Assembly: GCF_036075115.1 (NCBI RefSeq)
Contig: NZ_CP107958.1
Location: forward strand, 5,332,001-5,396,000
Reading direction: 5' to 3'
Length of the DNA: 64,000 nucleotides
Source of the DNA: Streptomyces sp. NBC_00377
Lineage (GTDB): Bacteria; Actinomycetota; Actinomycetes; Streptomycetales; Streptomycetaceae
The notes beneath the pieces were generated by a model. The model did not search any database and had not been told where the DNA came from. It saw only the letters and a program-made list of their open reading frames with translations. The translations under genes and the position numbers were made by a program. This document shows positions 26,476 to 36,468 of this stretch, one piece after another (within the stretch, counting starts at the first letter, position 1; each line of letters begins with the position of its first letter).

Positions 26476-26919
26476 CTACCCCAGTCGCTTCGTCAGGGTG
26501 AACTCCGTCAGGCCCGGGGGGTAGTCCTCGATCGTGCACACCACCTCGTAGCCCTGCCGCTTGTAGAACTCCGGTGCCTGGAAGTCCCAGGTCTCCAGGC
26601 GGGCGTGGTCGCAGCCGCGCTGTTGCGAGGCGATGTGTTCCGCCTCGGCGAGGAGGCGGGTGCCGAGGCCCGAGCCGCGATGGCGGGCGTCGACCCAGAG
26701 ATAGGTGACGTGGAGCCAGGCCGTCCAGGTGTGGCCCACCAGGCCGCCGGCCAGTTCACCGCCGGGACCGCAGGCCCAGATGTGCAGAGGCGACTCGCGT
26801 TCGGCGGGGGTGCCGCGCAGGGCGCGCAGGACCGGGGAGGCCTCGGTGTTGGCGGCGAGCAGCCGGGAACGAAGAAGATCGCGGCGGTTCCTGTCGACTT
26901 CTGTCTCAAGACGAAACAT
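26476..26919 (-). CDS. GNAT-family N-acetyltransferase
   Basis: 147-residue acyl-CoA-dependent acetyltransferase of unknown substrate. The acetyl-CoA loop R-H-R-G-S-G-L-G-T-R-L-L is near residue 80, preceded by beta-4 (V-T-Y-L-W-V-D) and followed by the C-terminal F-Y-K-R-Q-G-Y-E signature. ATG at 26919 is preferred over 26931 because TATGGT lies 7 nt upstream. Convergent with galK, divergent from the LuxR regulator at 27201. Confidence 0.88.
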   Translation of the reverse strand: MFRLETEVDRNRRDLLRSRLLAANTEASPVLRALRGTPAERESPLHIWACGPGGELAGGLVGHTWTAWLHVTYLWVDARHRGSGLGTRLLAEAEHIASQQRGCDHARLETWDFQAPEFYKRQGYEVVCTIEDYPPGLTEFTLTKRLG

Positions 26920-26926
26920 GCGGCAC

Positions 26927-26932
26927 ACCATA
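26927..26932 (-). promoter_or_regulatory. -10 box of the GNAT gene (leaderless)
   Basis: TATGGT on the minus strand, 7 nt before the ATG at 26919. Confidence 0.35.
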
Positions 26933-27200
26933 AACGCGGCGGCGGACCAGTTCTGCCATTTGCCTTCCGCTGTACGCCCGCAGCCCTACCCTGTGAACAG
27001 TGCCGGTGGGGGCCGGTGCTGATCAGGGGGCGAGACAGTCGGGTACGGCGCCCGCGGTGGGGGTAACAGTCTCTGCACGGCGGCGGCCGTCGCGGTAGTG
27101 GCATCCCCATCGGGCGTCGTATCCGCGCCGGTCCTCGTTCTCCGTCTCCGGACCTTGGGGTATCCCCTGCTCTGTCAAGGAGCCTGGGGAAGGGGGTTTC

Positions 27201-27968
27201 GTGGTTCGCATTCGTGTACTGGTCGTCGACGACCACCGTATCTTCGCCGAGTCGCTCGCGGCGGCGCTGGCCGCCGAGCCCGATGTCGACGTGTCCGCGG
27301 CCGGCAGCGGCCCGGCGGCACTGCGCAGCCTGGAGCGCGCGGCCGCCGAGGGGCGCCGGTACGACGTGCTGCTCGTCGACGCCGATCTGGGCGCCGCCCT
27401 GCCGGGCATACGGCCCGCGGTGCCCGTGCAGGAGGTGGGGGAGGACGGGCTCGTCGACGGTATCTCGCTGGTCGTGGGGGTCCGCAGCGCGCAGCCGCAG
27501 GTCCGGATCGTCGTCCTCGCCGAGAAGGACGACCCGCGCCGCGCGGCCCTCGCCCTCCAGGCCGGGGCGTCCGGCTGGGTGGCGAAGGACTGCTCGCTGT
27601 CCCGCCTGCTGACGGTCATCCGGGGCGTGCTGCGCGAGGAGACCCATCTGCCTCCCGCCCTGCTCACCGGCGTCCTGCGGGAACTGACGGCCGCCCGCAA
27701 GCACCGCACCGAGAGCGAACGGCTGGTGGAGTCCCTCACGCCGAGGGAACGGGAAGTGCTGCGCTGCATGGTCGCGGGGCTGGGCAGGAAGGCGGTCGCC
27801 GAGCGGCTGTACCTCTCCCCGCACACCGTCCGCACCCATATGCAGAACGTGCTGGGCAAGCTGGGCGTGCACTCCACCCTCGCCGCGGTGGCGCTCGCGC
27901 GCCGGGCGGGCGTCGGACCGGTGGACCTAGCCGGGGATGTTGTCGAACGGGGCGGTCAACTGGCGTAG
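27201..27968 (+). CDS. LuxR-type response regulator
   Basis: 255 aa. The receiver domain has V-D-D-H (9-12), phospho-acceptor Asp60 in L-L-V-D-A-D-L-G and conserved Lys129 in W-V-A-K-D. It is longer than usual because of an insertion after the Asp (A-A-L-P-G-I-R-P...G-L-V-D-G). A NarL-type DNA-binding domain follows (L-T-P-R-E-R-E-V-L-R-C-M-V-A-G-L, then T-V-R-T-H-M-Q-N-V-L-G-K-L-G-V). GTG follows AAGGGGG. No sensor kinase is adjacent. The 3' end overlaps the convergent tamR 3' end by 42 nt. Related to the 19010 regulator, but keeps the phosphorylation site. Confidence 0.92.
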   Translation: MVRIRVLVVDDHRIFAESLAAALAAEPDVDVSAAGSGPAALRSLERAAAEGRRYDVLLVDADLGAALPGIRPAVPVQEVGEDGLVDGISLVVGVRSAQPQVRIVVLAEKDDPRRAALALQAGASGWVAKDCSLSRLLTVIRGVLREETHLPPALLTGVLRELTAARKHRTESERLVESLTPREREVLRCMVAGLGRKAVAERLYLSPHTVRTHMQNVLGKLGVHSTLAAVALARRAGVGPVDLAGDVVERGGQLA

Positions 27969-28424
27969 CAGGCCCGCCAGTTCGCCGCGCTGGGCCTGGG
28001 AGAGCTCGGCCAGGATGGCCCGTTCCTGGTCGAGTAGCCCGGCGAGCGCCTGGTCGGCGCGGTCCTTGCCGTCGTCCGTGAGGCGGACGAGCACACCCCG
28101 GCGGTCGCTCGGGTCCGGCAGCCGCTCCACCAGCCCCTTCTTCGCGAGCCGGTCGATACGGTTCGTCATCGTGCCCGAGGTCACCAGCGTCTGCGTCAGC
28201 AGCTGCCCCGGCGAGAGCTGGTACGGGGCCCCCGCGCGCCTGAGCGCCGTCAGGACATCGAACTCCCACGGCTCGAGCTGGTGCTCGGCGAACGCCAGCC
28301 GGCGTGCGCGGTCCAGGTGCCGGGCCAGTCTGCTCACCCGGCTGAGTACTTCCAGCGGCTCCACGTCGAGGTCCGGGCGCTCCCGGCGCCACGCTGCGAC
28401 CAGCCGATCGACCTCGTCCTCCAT
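27927..28424 (-). CDS. tamR: MarR-family regulator TamR
   Basis: 165-residue winged-helix repressor. Recognition region L-V-T-S-G-T-M-T-N-R-I-D-R-L and wing D-P-S-D-R-R-G-V-L-V-R-L-T are intact. It is divergent from the trans-aconitate methyltransferase gene; the same pair in S. coelicolor is the known TamR/tam system, in which TamR responds to citrate, trans-aconitate and related ligands and links central metabolism to oxidative stress. ATG at 28424 has no Shine-Dalgarno but TACACT lies 7 nt upstream (leaderless). Two operator palindromes lie between the genes. Confidence 0.88.
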   Translation of the reverse strand: MEDEVDRLVAAWRRERPDLDVEPLEVLSRVSRLARHLDRARRLAFAEHQLEPWEFDVLTALRRAGAPYQLSPGQLLTQTLVTSGTMTNRIDRLAKKGLVERLPDPSDRRGVLVRLTDDGKDRADQALAGLLDQERAILAELSQAQRGELAGLLRQLTAPFDNIPG

Positions 28425-28431
28425 GACGATC

Positions 28432-28437
28432 AGTGTA
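28432..28437 (-). promoter_or_regulatory. -10 box of tamR (leaderless)
   Basis: TACACT on the minus strand, 7 nt before the tamR ATG. Confidence 0.4.
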
Positions 28438-28454
28438 GTGGTTGTGTCGACATG

Positions 28455-28488
28455 AAGTCTCTTGATATCAAGTCTCTTGACATCAAGA
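28455..28488. promoter_or_regulatory. Paired TamR operators
   Basis: Two palindromes in the tamR-tam gap: CTTGATATCAAG (28461-28472, perfect 12 bp) and TCTTGACATCAAGA (28475-28488, 6+2+6). They are embedded in a tandem 15-bp direct repeat, AAGTCTCTTGA[TC]ATC at 28455 and 28470, so their centres are 15 bp apart. Such TCTTGA/TCAAGA symmetry is typical of MarR-family sites. Confidence 0.75.
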
Positions 28489-28513
28489 TAAATGACGGGG
28501 GAAAGTACGGCAC

Positions 28514-29311
28514 ATGACGACCAACCCCACCTGGGACCCCGCCCAATACCTGCGTCACGCCGGTCATCGCGCCCGCCCCTTCGCCGACCTCCTCGCCCGC
28601 GTCCCCGGCCTCCCCGGCGACCCGCCCCGTATCGCCGACCTCGGCTGCGGACCCGGCAGCCTCACTACCGTCCTCGCCGACCGCTGGCCCACCGCCCGCG
28701 TCACCGGGTACGACAACTCGCCGCAGATGCTCGCCGACGCGGCGGCGCACGCGGGGGAAGGCCTCGACTTCGCCCACGCCGACCTCACCACCTGGTCGCC
28801 ACGGGAGACGTACGACCTGCTCGTCTCCAACGCCGCCCTTCAGTGGGTGCCGGGCCACCTCGACGCCTTCGCCGGCTGGCTGGAAGGACTCGCCCCCGGT
28901 GGCACCTTCGCCTTCCAGGTCCCCCACAACATCGACGCGCCCCTGCACGCCCTCATGCGCGAGCTGGGCGGCAGCGCCCGCTGGAGGAGCCGCCTGGGCC
29001 ATGTCCTGCGCCACGAGGACTCCGTCCACGCCCCCGGCGTCTACCTCGACCGGCTGGCCCGCCTCGGCTGCGCCACCGACGTCTGGACGACCACGTACTT
29101 CCATCTGCTCCAGGGCGACGACCCCGTCCTCGACTGGGTCAAGGGCACCGGCCTGCGCCCCGCCCTCGACGCCCTCGCCGACGACCCCGAGGCCCGCGAC
29201 GCCTTCGTCACCGAATACCGCGACCTGCTCCGCGAGGCCTATCCGGCCGCCGAGTACGGCACCGTCCTGCCGTTTTGCCGCCTGTTCGCGGTGGCCACGA
29301 AGGGAGCCTGA
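28514..29311 (+). CDS. tam: Trans-aconitate 2-methyltransferase Tam
   Basis: SAM-dependent methyltransferase (265 aa) that detoxifies trans-aconitate, a damage product of cis-aconitate that inhibits aconitase. The start W-D-P-A-Q-Y-L, motif I I-A-D-L-G-C-G-P-G, N-A-A-L-Q-W-V-P, V-H-A-P-G-V-Y, W-T-T-T-Y-F-H and the D-W-V-K-G-T-G-L-R-P segment closely follow E. coli Tam. Regulated by the divergent tamR through the operators upstream. The VOC gene begins 1 nt after its stop codon. Confidence 0.92.
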   Translation: MTTNPTWDPAQYLRHAGHRARPFADLLARVPGLPGDPPRIADLGCGPGSLTTVLADRWPTARVTGYDNSPQMLADAAAHAGEGLDFAHADLTTWSPRETYDLLVSNAALQWVPGHLDAFAGWLEGLAPGGTFAFQVPHNIDAPLHALMRELGGSARWRSRLGHVLRHEDSVHAPGVYLDRLARLGCATDVWTTTYFHLLQGDDPVLDWVKGTGLRPALDALADDPEARDAFVTEYRDLLREAYPAAEYGTVLPFCRLFAVATKGA

Positions 29312-29312
29312 C

Positions 29313-29681
29313 GTGCTGACCGCCGTCGATCATGTGCAGCTCGCCGCCCCGCCCGGCGCCGAGGACAGGCTGCGCCGCTTCTACACCGGCACCCTCGGCA
29401 TGACCGAGGTCCCCAAGCCGCCGGTGCTCGCGGCCAAGGGCGGCTGCTGGTTCCGCGCGGGGTCCGTGCACCTGCACCTGGGGATCGAGCCGGGCTTCCG
29501 GCCCTCGGAGAAGGCCCACCCCGGGCTGCGGGTCACCGGCATCGAGGCGTACGCCGCCCGCATCGAGGCCCACGGCACGCCGGTCACCTGGGACGCCGAT
29601 CTGCCGGGACACCGCCGCTTCTACGCTCGGGATCCGGTCGGCAACCGGCTGGAGTTCCTGGAACCCGACGGCGAGGTTTGA
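29313..29681 (+). CDS. VOC (glyoxalase/bleomycin-resistance fold) protein
   Basis: 122 aa single vicinal-oxygen-chelate module: V-D-H-V-Q-L-A-A-P at the start, R-R-F-Y-T-G-T-L-G-M, H-L-H-L-G-I-E in the middle, and F-Y-A-R-D-P-V-G-N-R-L-E-F-L-E near the end. Candidate metal ligands are the His of D-H-V and the Glu of L-E-F; the substrate is unknown. GTG with AGGGAG upstream, 1 nt past tam, so under TamR control. That placement hints at a detoxification partner for tam (inference). Confidence 0.88.
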   Translation: MLTAVDHVQLAAPPGAEDRLRRFYTGTLGMTEVPKPPVLAAKGGCWFRAGSVHLHLGIEPGFRPSEKAHPGLRVTGIEAYAARIEAHGTPVTWDADLPGHRRFYARDPVGNRLEFLEPDGEV

Positions 29682-29746
29682 GGGACGCGGGGCGGGCCAC
29701 CCGTAGTGAGGAGACCACACGCAGACCTGACTGGGAGTGATGGACA

Positions 29747-29920
29747 GTGGCAGGCGAGCAGAAGTCCAAGGCGAAGATGGAACAGGCCAAGGGCAAGGCG
29801 AAGGAAGCGGCCGGCCGCGCCGTGGGCAACGAGCGGCTCGAGGCCGAGGGCCGCGCCGACCAGGCGAAGGGCGACGCCCGGCAGGCCAAGGAGAAGACCA
29901 AGGACGTCTTCAAGCACTGA
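29747..29920 (+). CDS. CsbD-like small stress protein
   Basis: 57-residue hydrophilic, Lys/Ala/Glu-rich helical protein matching the CsbD family: M-E-Q-A-K-G-K-A-K-E-A-A-G, then N-E-R-L-E-A-E-G-R-A-D-Q-A-K-G. In other bacteria CsbD genes belong to the general stress response. GTG with GGGAG 9 nt upstream. Its final codons form the first unit of an 18-bp repeat series continuing past the stop. Confidence 0.88.
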   Translation: MAGEQKSKAKMEQAKGKAKEAAGRAVGNERLEAEGRADQAKGDARQAKEKTKDVFKH

Positions 29921-29974
29921 GACGTCTGCGGCCGTCGAGACGTCGTCCGGCGGGGAGACGTCTTCGAGCACTGA
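29903..29974 (+). repeat. Four 18-bp degenerate tandem units at the csbD-like 3' end
   Basis: Units start at 29903, 29921, 29939 and 29957, each beginning GACGTC. The first, GACGTCTTCAAGCACTGA (the last five codons plus stop), and the fourth, GACGTCTTCGAGCACTGA, differ by one base; the middle two are diverged. This looks like local duplication of the end of the gene. Confidence 0.7.
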
Positions 29975-30012
29975 CGCGTACCGACGCGCCGCAGGCGGCG
30001 ACAGGAGACACA

Positions 30013-30051
30013 CGAGCGGGGCCCCGACCACGAAGGTCGGGGCCCCGCTCG
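30013..30051 (+). terminator. Strong hairpin terminator after the csbD-like gene
   Basis: 17-bp perfect stem (CGAGCGGGGCCCCGACC and complement) around the loop ACGAA. No U-tract, but very stable. Serves the plus-strand unit and could also stop the convergent TetR transcript. Confidence 0.7.
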
Positions 30052-30060
30052 CGCCTGGGT

Positions 30061-30108
30061 GGATCGTCTGCGTGGATCCCGTCCGGATCGTCTGTGTGGA
30101 TCCCGTCC
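30061..30108. repeat. 24-bp tandem direct repeat
   Basis: Two adjacent 24-bp copies, 30061-30084 and 30085-30108, differing at one base (GGATCGTCTG[CT]GTGGATCC then CGTCC). Intergenic, between the terminator and the tetR 3' end. Role unknown. Confidence 0.75.
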
Positions 30109-30170
30109 GCCACTCCGCCCGGGCCGGCTGCGCCGGCGCGGACGGTCCTGCGTGATCCGCCGAACGGCGT

Positions 30171-30857
30171 CTAGGCCTTGCGGCGCCCGATCAGATGCGG
30201 CTTGGCCTCCAGTCCGTCCAGCCCGTGCCACGACAGGTTCACCAGGTGTGCCGCCACCTCGGCCTTCTTCGGCCGGCGCACGTCCAGCCACCACTGGCCC
30301 GTCAGGGCGACCATGCCGACCAGGGCCTGGGCGTAGAGGGGGGCCAGTTTCGGGTCGAAGCCGCGGTTCTTGAACTCGCGACCCAGGATGTCCTCCACCT
30401 GTGTCGCGATGTCGGAGATCAGCGAGGCGAACGTGCCCGTCGACTGCGGGATCGGGGAGTCGCGGACCAGGATGCGGAACCCGTCCGTGTACTCCTCGAT
30501 GTAGTCGAGGAGCGCGAACGCCGCCTGTTCCAGCAGCTCCCGCGGATGGCCGGCCGTCAGGGAACTCGTCACCATGTCCAGCAGGCGGCGCATCTCCCGG
30601 TCCACCACGACGGCGTACAGCCCCTCCTTGCCGCCGAAGTGCTCGTACACCACCGGCTTGGAGACCCCGGCCTTCGCCGCGATCTCCTCCACCGACGTGC
30701 CCTCGAAGCCCTTCGCCGCGAACAGGGTGCGTCCGATCTCCAGCAACTGCTGCCGGCGCTCCGCCCCCGTCATGCGGGTACGTCGCACGCGCCGCGGCTT
30801 CGCTTCGCCATGGGGACTGGAGGTATTGCTGGGATCGGTGGCCACGCCGTCAATCAT
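30171..30857 (-). CDS. TetR-family regulator coupled to a fatty-acid desaturase
   Basis: 228 aa. The N-terminal helix-turn-helix is typical: R-R-Q-Q-L-L-E-I-G-R-T-L-F-A-A-K-G-F, T-S-V-E-E-I-A-A-K-A-G-V-S-K-P-V-V-Y-E-H-F-G-G-K-E-G-L. A helical ligand domain with a conserved W-W near 195 follows. The ATG overlaps the desaturase stop by 4 nt (ATGA), so both genes are one operon; it likely senses fatty acids or acyl-CoA and controls the operon through the tandem sites at 31951-31980 (inference). Confidence 0.92.
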   Translation of the reverse strand: MIDGVATDPSNTSSPHGEAKPRRVRRTRMTGAERRQQLLEIGRTLFAAKGFEGTSVEEIAAKAGVSKPVVYEHFGGKEGLYAVVVDREMRRLLDMVTSSLTAGHPRELLEQAAFALLDYIEEYTDGFRILVRDSPIPQSTGTFASLISDIATQVEDILGREFKNRGFDPKLAPLYAQALVGMVALTGQWWLDVRRPKKAEVAAHLVNLSWHGLDGLEAKPHLIGRRKA

Positions 30858-31864
30858 GCCGCCTCGGCGGTCGCCTTCTCCTGCCGGGAACCGTCCTCAC
30901 CCGGGTTGCGACGCGAATCGATACGCGAGCGTGACGGCCAGCGGACGTCGTACGCCCAGCCGAGCATCTCGAACCACCGGATGAAGCGGGCCGAGGAGTC
31001 CACCTGGCCCCGCATCACCCCGTGCCGCGCCGATGTGGGGTCGGCGTGGTGCAGGTTGTGCCAGGACTCGCCGCAGGACAGGATCGCCAGCCACCACACG
31101 TTGCCCGAACGGTCCCGCGACTTGAACGGGCGCTTGCCCACCGCGTGACAGATCGAGTTGATCGACCAGGTCACGTGGTGCAGCAGGGCCACCCGCACCA
31201 GCGAGCCCCAGAGGAACGCCGTGAACGCGCCCCACCAGGACATCGTCACCAGCCCGCCGACCAGCGGCGGGATCGCCAGCGACGCCACCGTGAAGAGGAC
31301 GAAGTAGCGCGAGATCGCACGGATCGCCGGGTCCTTGATCAGGTCGGGCGCGTACTTCTCCTGCGGTGTCTGCTCCTCGTCGAACATCCATGCGATGTGG
31401 GCCCACCACAGGCCCTTCATCAGGGCCGGGAGCGTCTCGCCGAACCGCCACGGCGAATGCGGGTCGCCCTCCGCGTCGGAGAACTTGTGGTGCTTGCGGT
31501 GGTCCGCCACCCAGCGCACCAGAGGCCCTTCGACCGCCAACGAACCCATGACCGCCAGCGCGATCCTGAGCGGCCGCTTCGCCTTGAACGAACCGTGCGT
31601 GAAGTACCGGTGGAAGCCGATCGTGATGCCGTGGCAGCCGAGGAAGTACATGAACACCAGCAGACCGATGTCCAGCCAGCTCACCCCCCAGCCCCACGCC
31701 AGCGGCACCGCCGCCAGCACCGCCAGGAACGGGACGATGATGAAGATCAGCAGCGAGATCTGCTCGATCGAACGCTTCTGCTCGCCACCCAACGTGGCAG
31801 AGGGCGTGGTGGTGTCGGGCGCCTTCAAAGGGTCATCGATCACGTTGGAGCTGCCTGTGGTCAT
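30854..31864 (-). CDS. Acyl-CoA/acyl-lipid delta-9-type fatty acid desaturase
   Basis: Membrane di-iron desaturase introducing a cis double bond into acyl chains (336 aa). Three histidine boxes are intact: H-R-Y-F-T-H, H-R-K-H-H and H-N-L-H-H, with hydrophobic helices between. ATG at 31864 follows AGGGGA; in-frame sequence to 31930 lacks family similarity and is left out. First gene of an operon with the TetR gene. Likely adjusts membrane fluidity. Confidence 0.94.
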   Translation of the reverse strand: MTTGSSNVIDDPLKAPDTTTPSATLGGEQKRSIEQISLLIFIIVPFLAVLAAVPLAWGWGVSWLDIGLLVFMYFLGCHGITIGFHRYFTHGSFKAKRPLRIALAVMGSLAVEGPLVRWVADHRKHHKFSDAEGDPHSPWRFGETLPALMKGLWWAHIAWMFDEEQTPQEKYAPDLIKDPAIRAISRYFVLFTVASLAIPPLVGGLVTMSWWGAFTAFLWGSLVRVALLHHVTWSINSICHAVGKRPFKSRDRSGNVWWLAILSCGESWHNLHHADPTSARHGVMRGQVDSSARFIRWFEMLGWAYDVRWPSRSRIDSRRNPGEDGSRQEKATAEAA

Positions 31865-31950
31865 GCGCGTCCCCTGGGGGGTCTGGGATTGAGGGAGATG
31901 CCGTGCCACGGCAACCGTGGAAGGCCACACGTCGAACCGGTGTGACGCTC

Positions 31951-31980
31951 CCTACGGGTCCGTAACCTACGGCATCGTAA
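31951..31980 (-). promoter_or_regulatory. Tandem operator candidates upstream of the desaturase operon
   Basis: Two adjacent 15-bp units, CCTACGGGTCCGTAA (31951-31965) and CCTACGGCATCGTAA (31966-31980), share 12 of 15 bases. Each holds an inverted repeat: TACGG-GT-CCGTA and TACG-GCAT-CGTA. Spacing of 15 bp and position 87-116 bp before the start suit a cooperatively binding TetR pair. Confidence 0.5.
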
Positions 31981-32177
31981 GTATGGCAGTGCGTTGCCCG
32001 GCGGCAAGAGCCCGCCAACCTGCGCGTCCCCGCGGACACCTATCCTTGGAGACAGTCGGACAGCGCGGTCCGCTTCCTTTCCTTCCCGGATGTCCGGCCC
32101 CTCATGCGACGCCCGCCTCGGGGCCGACGTCCGGGTTCCCACCCGGACGAGCTTCAACACTGCAAGGAGCCGCACCT

Positions 32178-34919
<2,742 letters not shown>

Positions 34920-34943
34920 CCTACCCGACCGTCACCGGCATGC

Positions 34944-34993
34944 CGAAGGGGTGCGCCCCCTGGTTCGCACGAACCAGGGGGCGCACCCCTTCG
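34944..34993 (+). terminator. ppc terminator (24-bp perfect stem)
   Basis: CGAAGGGGTGCGCCCCCTGG-continuing arm 34944-34967, loop CA, complementary arm 34970-34993. Lies between ppc and a convergent gene, so it can serve both strands. Confidence 0.88.
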
Positions 34994-35052
34994 ACGTCAC
35001 GTCCCTTCGCCCGGACGCGGCTCACCCGGACCGCCGGCCCGTCACCGCCGGC

Positions 35053-35685
35053 TCACACCGCCACGAACGCCGCCGTGAGCAACGCCAGCCCCGACCCCGC
35101 CAGCACCCAGCCCGCCCGCACCCGCCCCAGACCGCCCGCGACGACCACCGACGCCAGCAGCAGCGCACCACCGAACGGCACCCACGCGTACAGGACCCCG
35201 GCCGGACCCGACCGCACCACCTCGTCACTGCCCGGCTTGATCACCACGGTGTACGTGCCGCCGCTGCGGACCGCCACCGACTTGTCGATCACCACACGCG
35301 CGCGTGCCGTCGATCCCGCCGACAACGGCGTGTACGGCCCCGCACACATGTCCTCACCGCACCGCGTCACCTCGACGGTGCCCTGCTCCCGGCCCTTCGT
35401 CAGCATCACGTGCTGCGCGGACCCCCAGGAACCCCACACCCCCGCGAGAAGGATCAGCACGGACACCAGACCCATCGCCGCGACCCGACCGAACCGCAAC
35501 GCGGTCCCCGGGACCGAGCTCCTGGCGGAGCCGGAGGCATGGGCAGAGCTCGGACCACGGACCTCGGGCGATCCCTTGCCCTTGGCCGACCCTGACCCCT
35601 TGCCCGGTCTCTTGGCCGATCGCTTACGGGAGTGGGCCCGGCGGCGGTGGGACGAGGCGGCGGTGGCAGGCATGGCGGGGATCAT
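35053..35685 (-). CDS. Uncharacterised membrane protein with basic N-terminus
   Basis: 210 aa. Residues 1-65 are Arg/Lys/Ser-rich and probably cytoplasmic. A helix (about 68-88) precedes an extracellular beta-type domain with two Cys (R-C-G-E-D-M-C-A-G, probably a disulfide), then two more helices (about 166-185, 190-208). The middle section resembles DUF3592-type beta domains by feel only. No functional call. Convergent with ppc. Confidence 0.7.
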   Translation of the reverse strand: MIPAMPATAASSHRRRAHSRKRSAKRPGKGSGSAKGKGSPEVRGPSSAHASGSARSSVPGTALRFGRVAAMGLVSVLILLAGVWGSWGSAQHVMLTKGREQGTVEVTRCGEDMCAGPYTPLSAGSTARARVVIDKSVAVRSGGTYTVVIKPGSDEVVRSGPAGVLYAWVPFGGALLLASVVVAGGLGRVRAGWVLAGSGLALLTAAFVAV

Positions 35686-35727
35686 TGGCCATGCCTGAAC
35701 GACCCGTCAACCTCTGTGGGCGACAAG

Positions 35728-36324
35728 TCAGGAGTTGTACGTGCTTTGAGCCCGCTCCAACCCCTCCAGCACCAGGGCCTCGACCGCGTCCGCCGCGCGA
35801 TCCACGAGGTAGTCCAGCTCCTTGCGCTCGGCCGAGGAGAAGTCCTTGAGCACGAAGTCCGCCACCTGCATCCGCCCCGGCGGCCGGCCGATCCCGAACC
35901 GCACCCGGTGGTACTCCGCGCCCATCACCTTCGTCATCGACTTCAGGCCGTTGTGCCCGTTGTCCCCGCCGCCCAGCTTCAACCTCAGCACGCCGTAGTC
36001 GATGTCCAGCTCGTCGTGCACGGCCACGATGTTCGCCACCGGCACCTTGTAGAAGTCCCGCAACGCGTTCACCGGCCCGCCCGACACGTTCATGAACGAC
36101 ATCGGCTTCACCAGCACCACCCGCCGGCTTCCCGTGCCCGGCGGACCTAGCCGCCCCTCGACCACCTGGGCCTGCGCCTTCCCCGCCCGCTTGAACCTTC
36201 CGCCGATCCGCTCGGCGAGCAGATCCGCCACCATGAAACCGACGTTGTGCCGGTTCATGGTGTACTCCGGACCGGGATTGCCGAGACCCGCGATCAGCCA
36301 GGGGGCACTGGCATCGGTCGTCAC
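35728..36324 (-). CDS. pth: Peptidyl-tRNA hydrolase
   Basis: Recycles tRNA from peptidyl-tRNA dropped during translation (198 aa). Motifs: L-I-A-G-L-G-N-P-G-P-E-Y, the catalytic His in N-R-H-N-V-G, K-P-M-S-F-M-N-x-S-G, D-E-L-D-I-D-Y-G and G-G-G-D-N-G-H-N-G-L-K-S. GTG at 36324 is preferred to ATG at 36330 because GAGGAG then sits 8 nt away instead of 2. Downstream of rplY in the usual actinobacterial rplY-pth order, but a hairpin and a repeat cluster separate them. Confidence 0.95.
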   Translation of the reverse strand: MTTDASAPWLIAGLGNPGPEYTMNRHNVGFMVADLLAERIGGRFKRAGKAQAQVVEGRLGPPGTGSRRVVLVKPMSFMNVSGGPVNALRDFYKVPVANIVAVHDELDIDYGVLRLKLGGGDNGHNGLKSMTKVMGAEYHRVRFGIGRPPGRMQVADFVLKDFSSAERKELDYLVDRAADAVEALVLEGLERAQSTYNS

Positions 36325-36346
36325 GTCCATGTCTCCTCGACTCCAC

Positions 36347-36402
36347 GCAGGAACTAACTCGCAGGGACTAACTCGCAGGTACCGGCTCGCGGGTACCGCA
36401 CG
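36347..36402 (-). repeat. 14-bp degenerate tandem repeats upstream of pth
   Basis: Four consecutive 14-bp units on the plus strand: GCAGGAACTAACTC, GCAGGGACTAACTC, GCAGGTACCGGCTC and GCGGGTACCGCACG. They lie between the rplY hairpin and the pth ribosome site, i.e. in the pth leader or promoter. Confidence 0.7.
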
Positions 36403-36417
36403 CCGGGACCATACGCA

Positions 36418-36447
36418 GGCCGCCGCTCCCCGGGGGGAGCGGCGGCC
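36418..36447 (-). terminator. Hairpin downstream of rplY
   Basis: 14-bp perfect arms (GGCCGCCGCTCCCC and complement) with a 2-nt loop, 22 nt past the rplY stop codon. Probably attenuates rplY to pth read-through. Confidence 0.7.
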
Positions 36448-36468
36448 GACGGGATGGCGCTACGAGGA

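Noticed and set aside
30061..30108. CRISPR-like repeat
   Set aside because: Two directly adjacent copies without spacers, and no cas genes in the window; a simple tandem duplication.
31917..32177. Upstream extension of ppc
   Set aside because: Not similar to PEP carboxylase and overlaps the desaturase promoter; GTG 32178 has AAGGAG at correct spacing.
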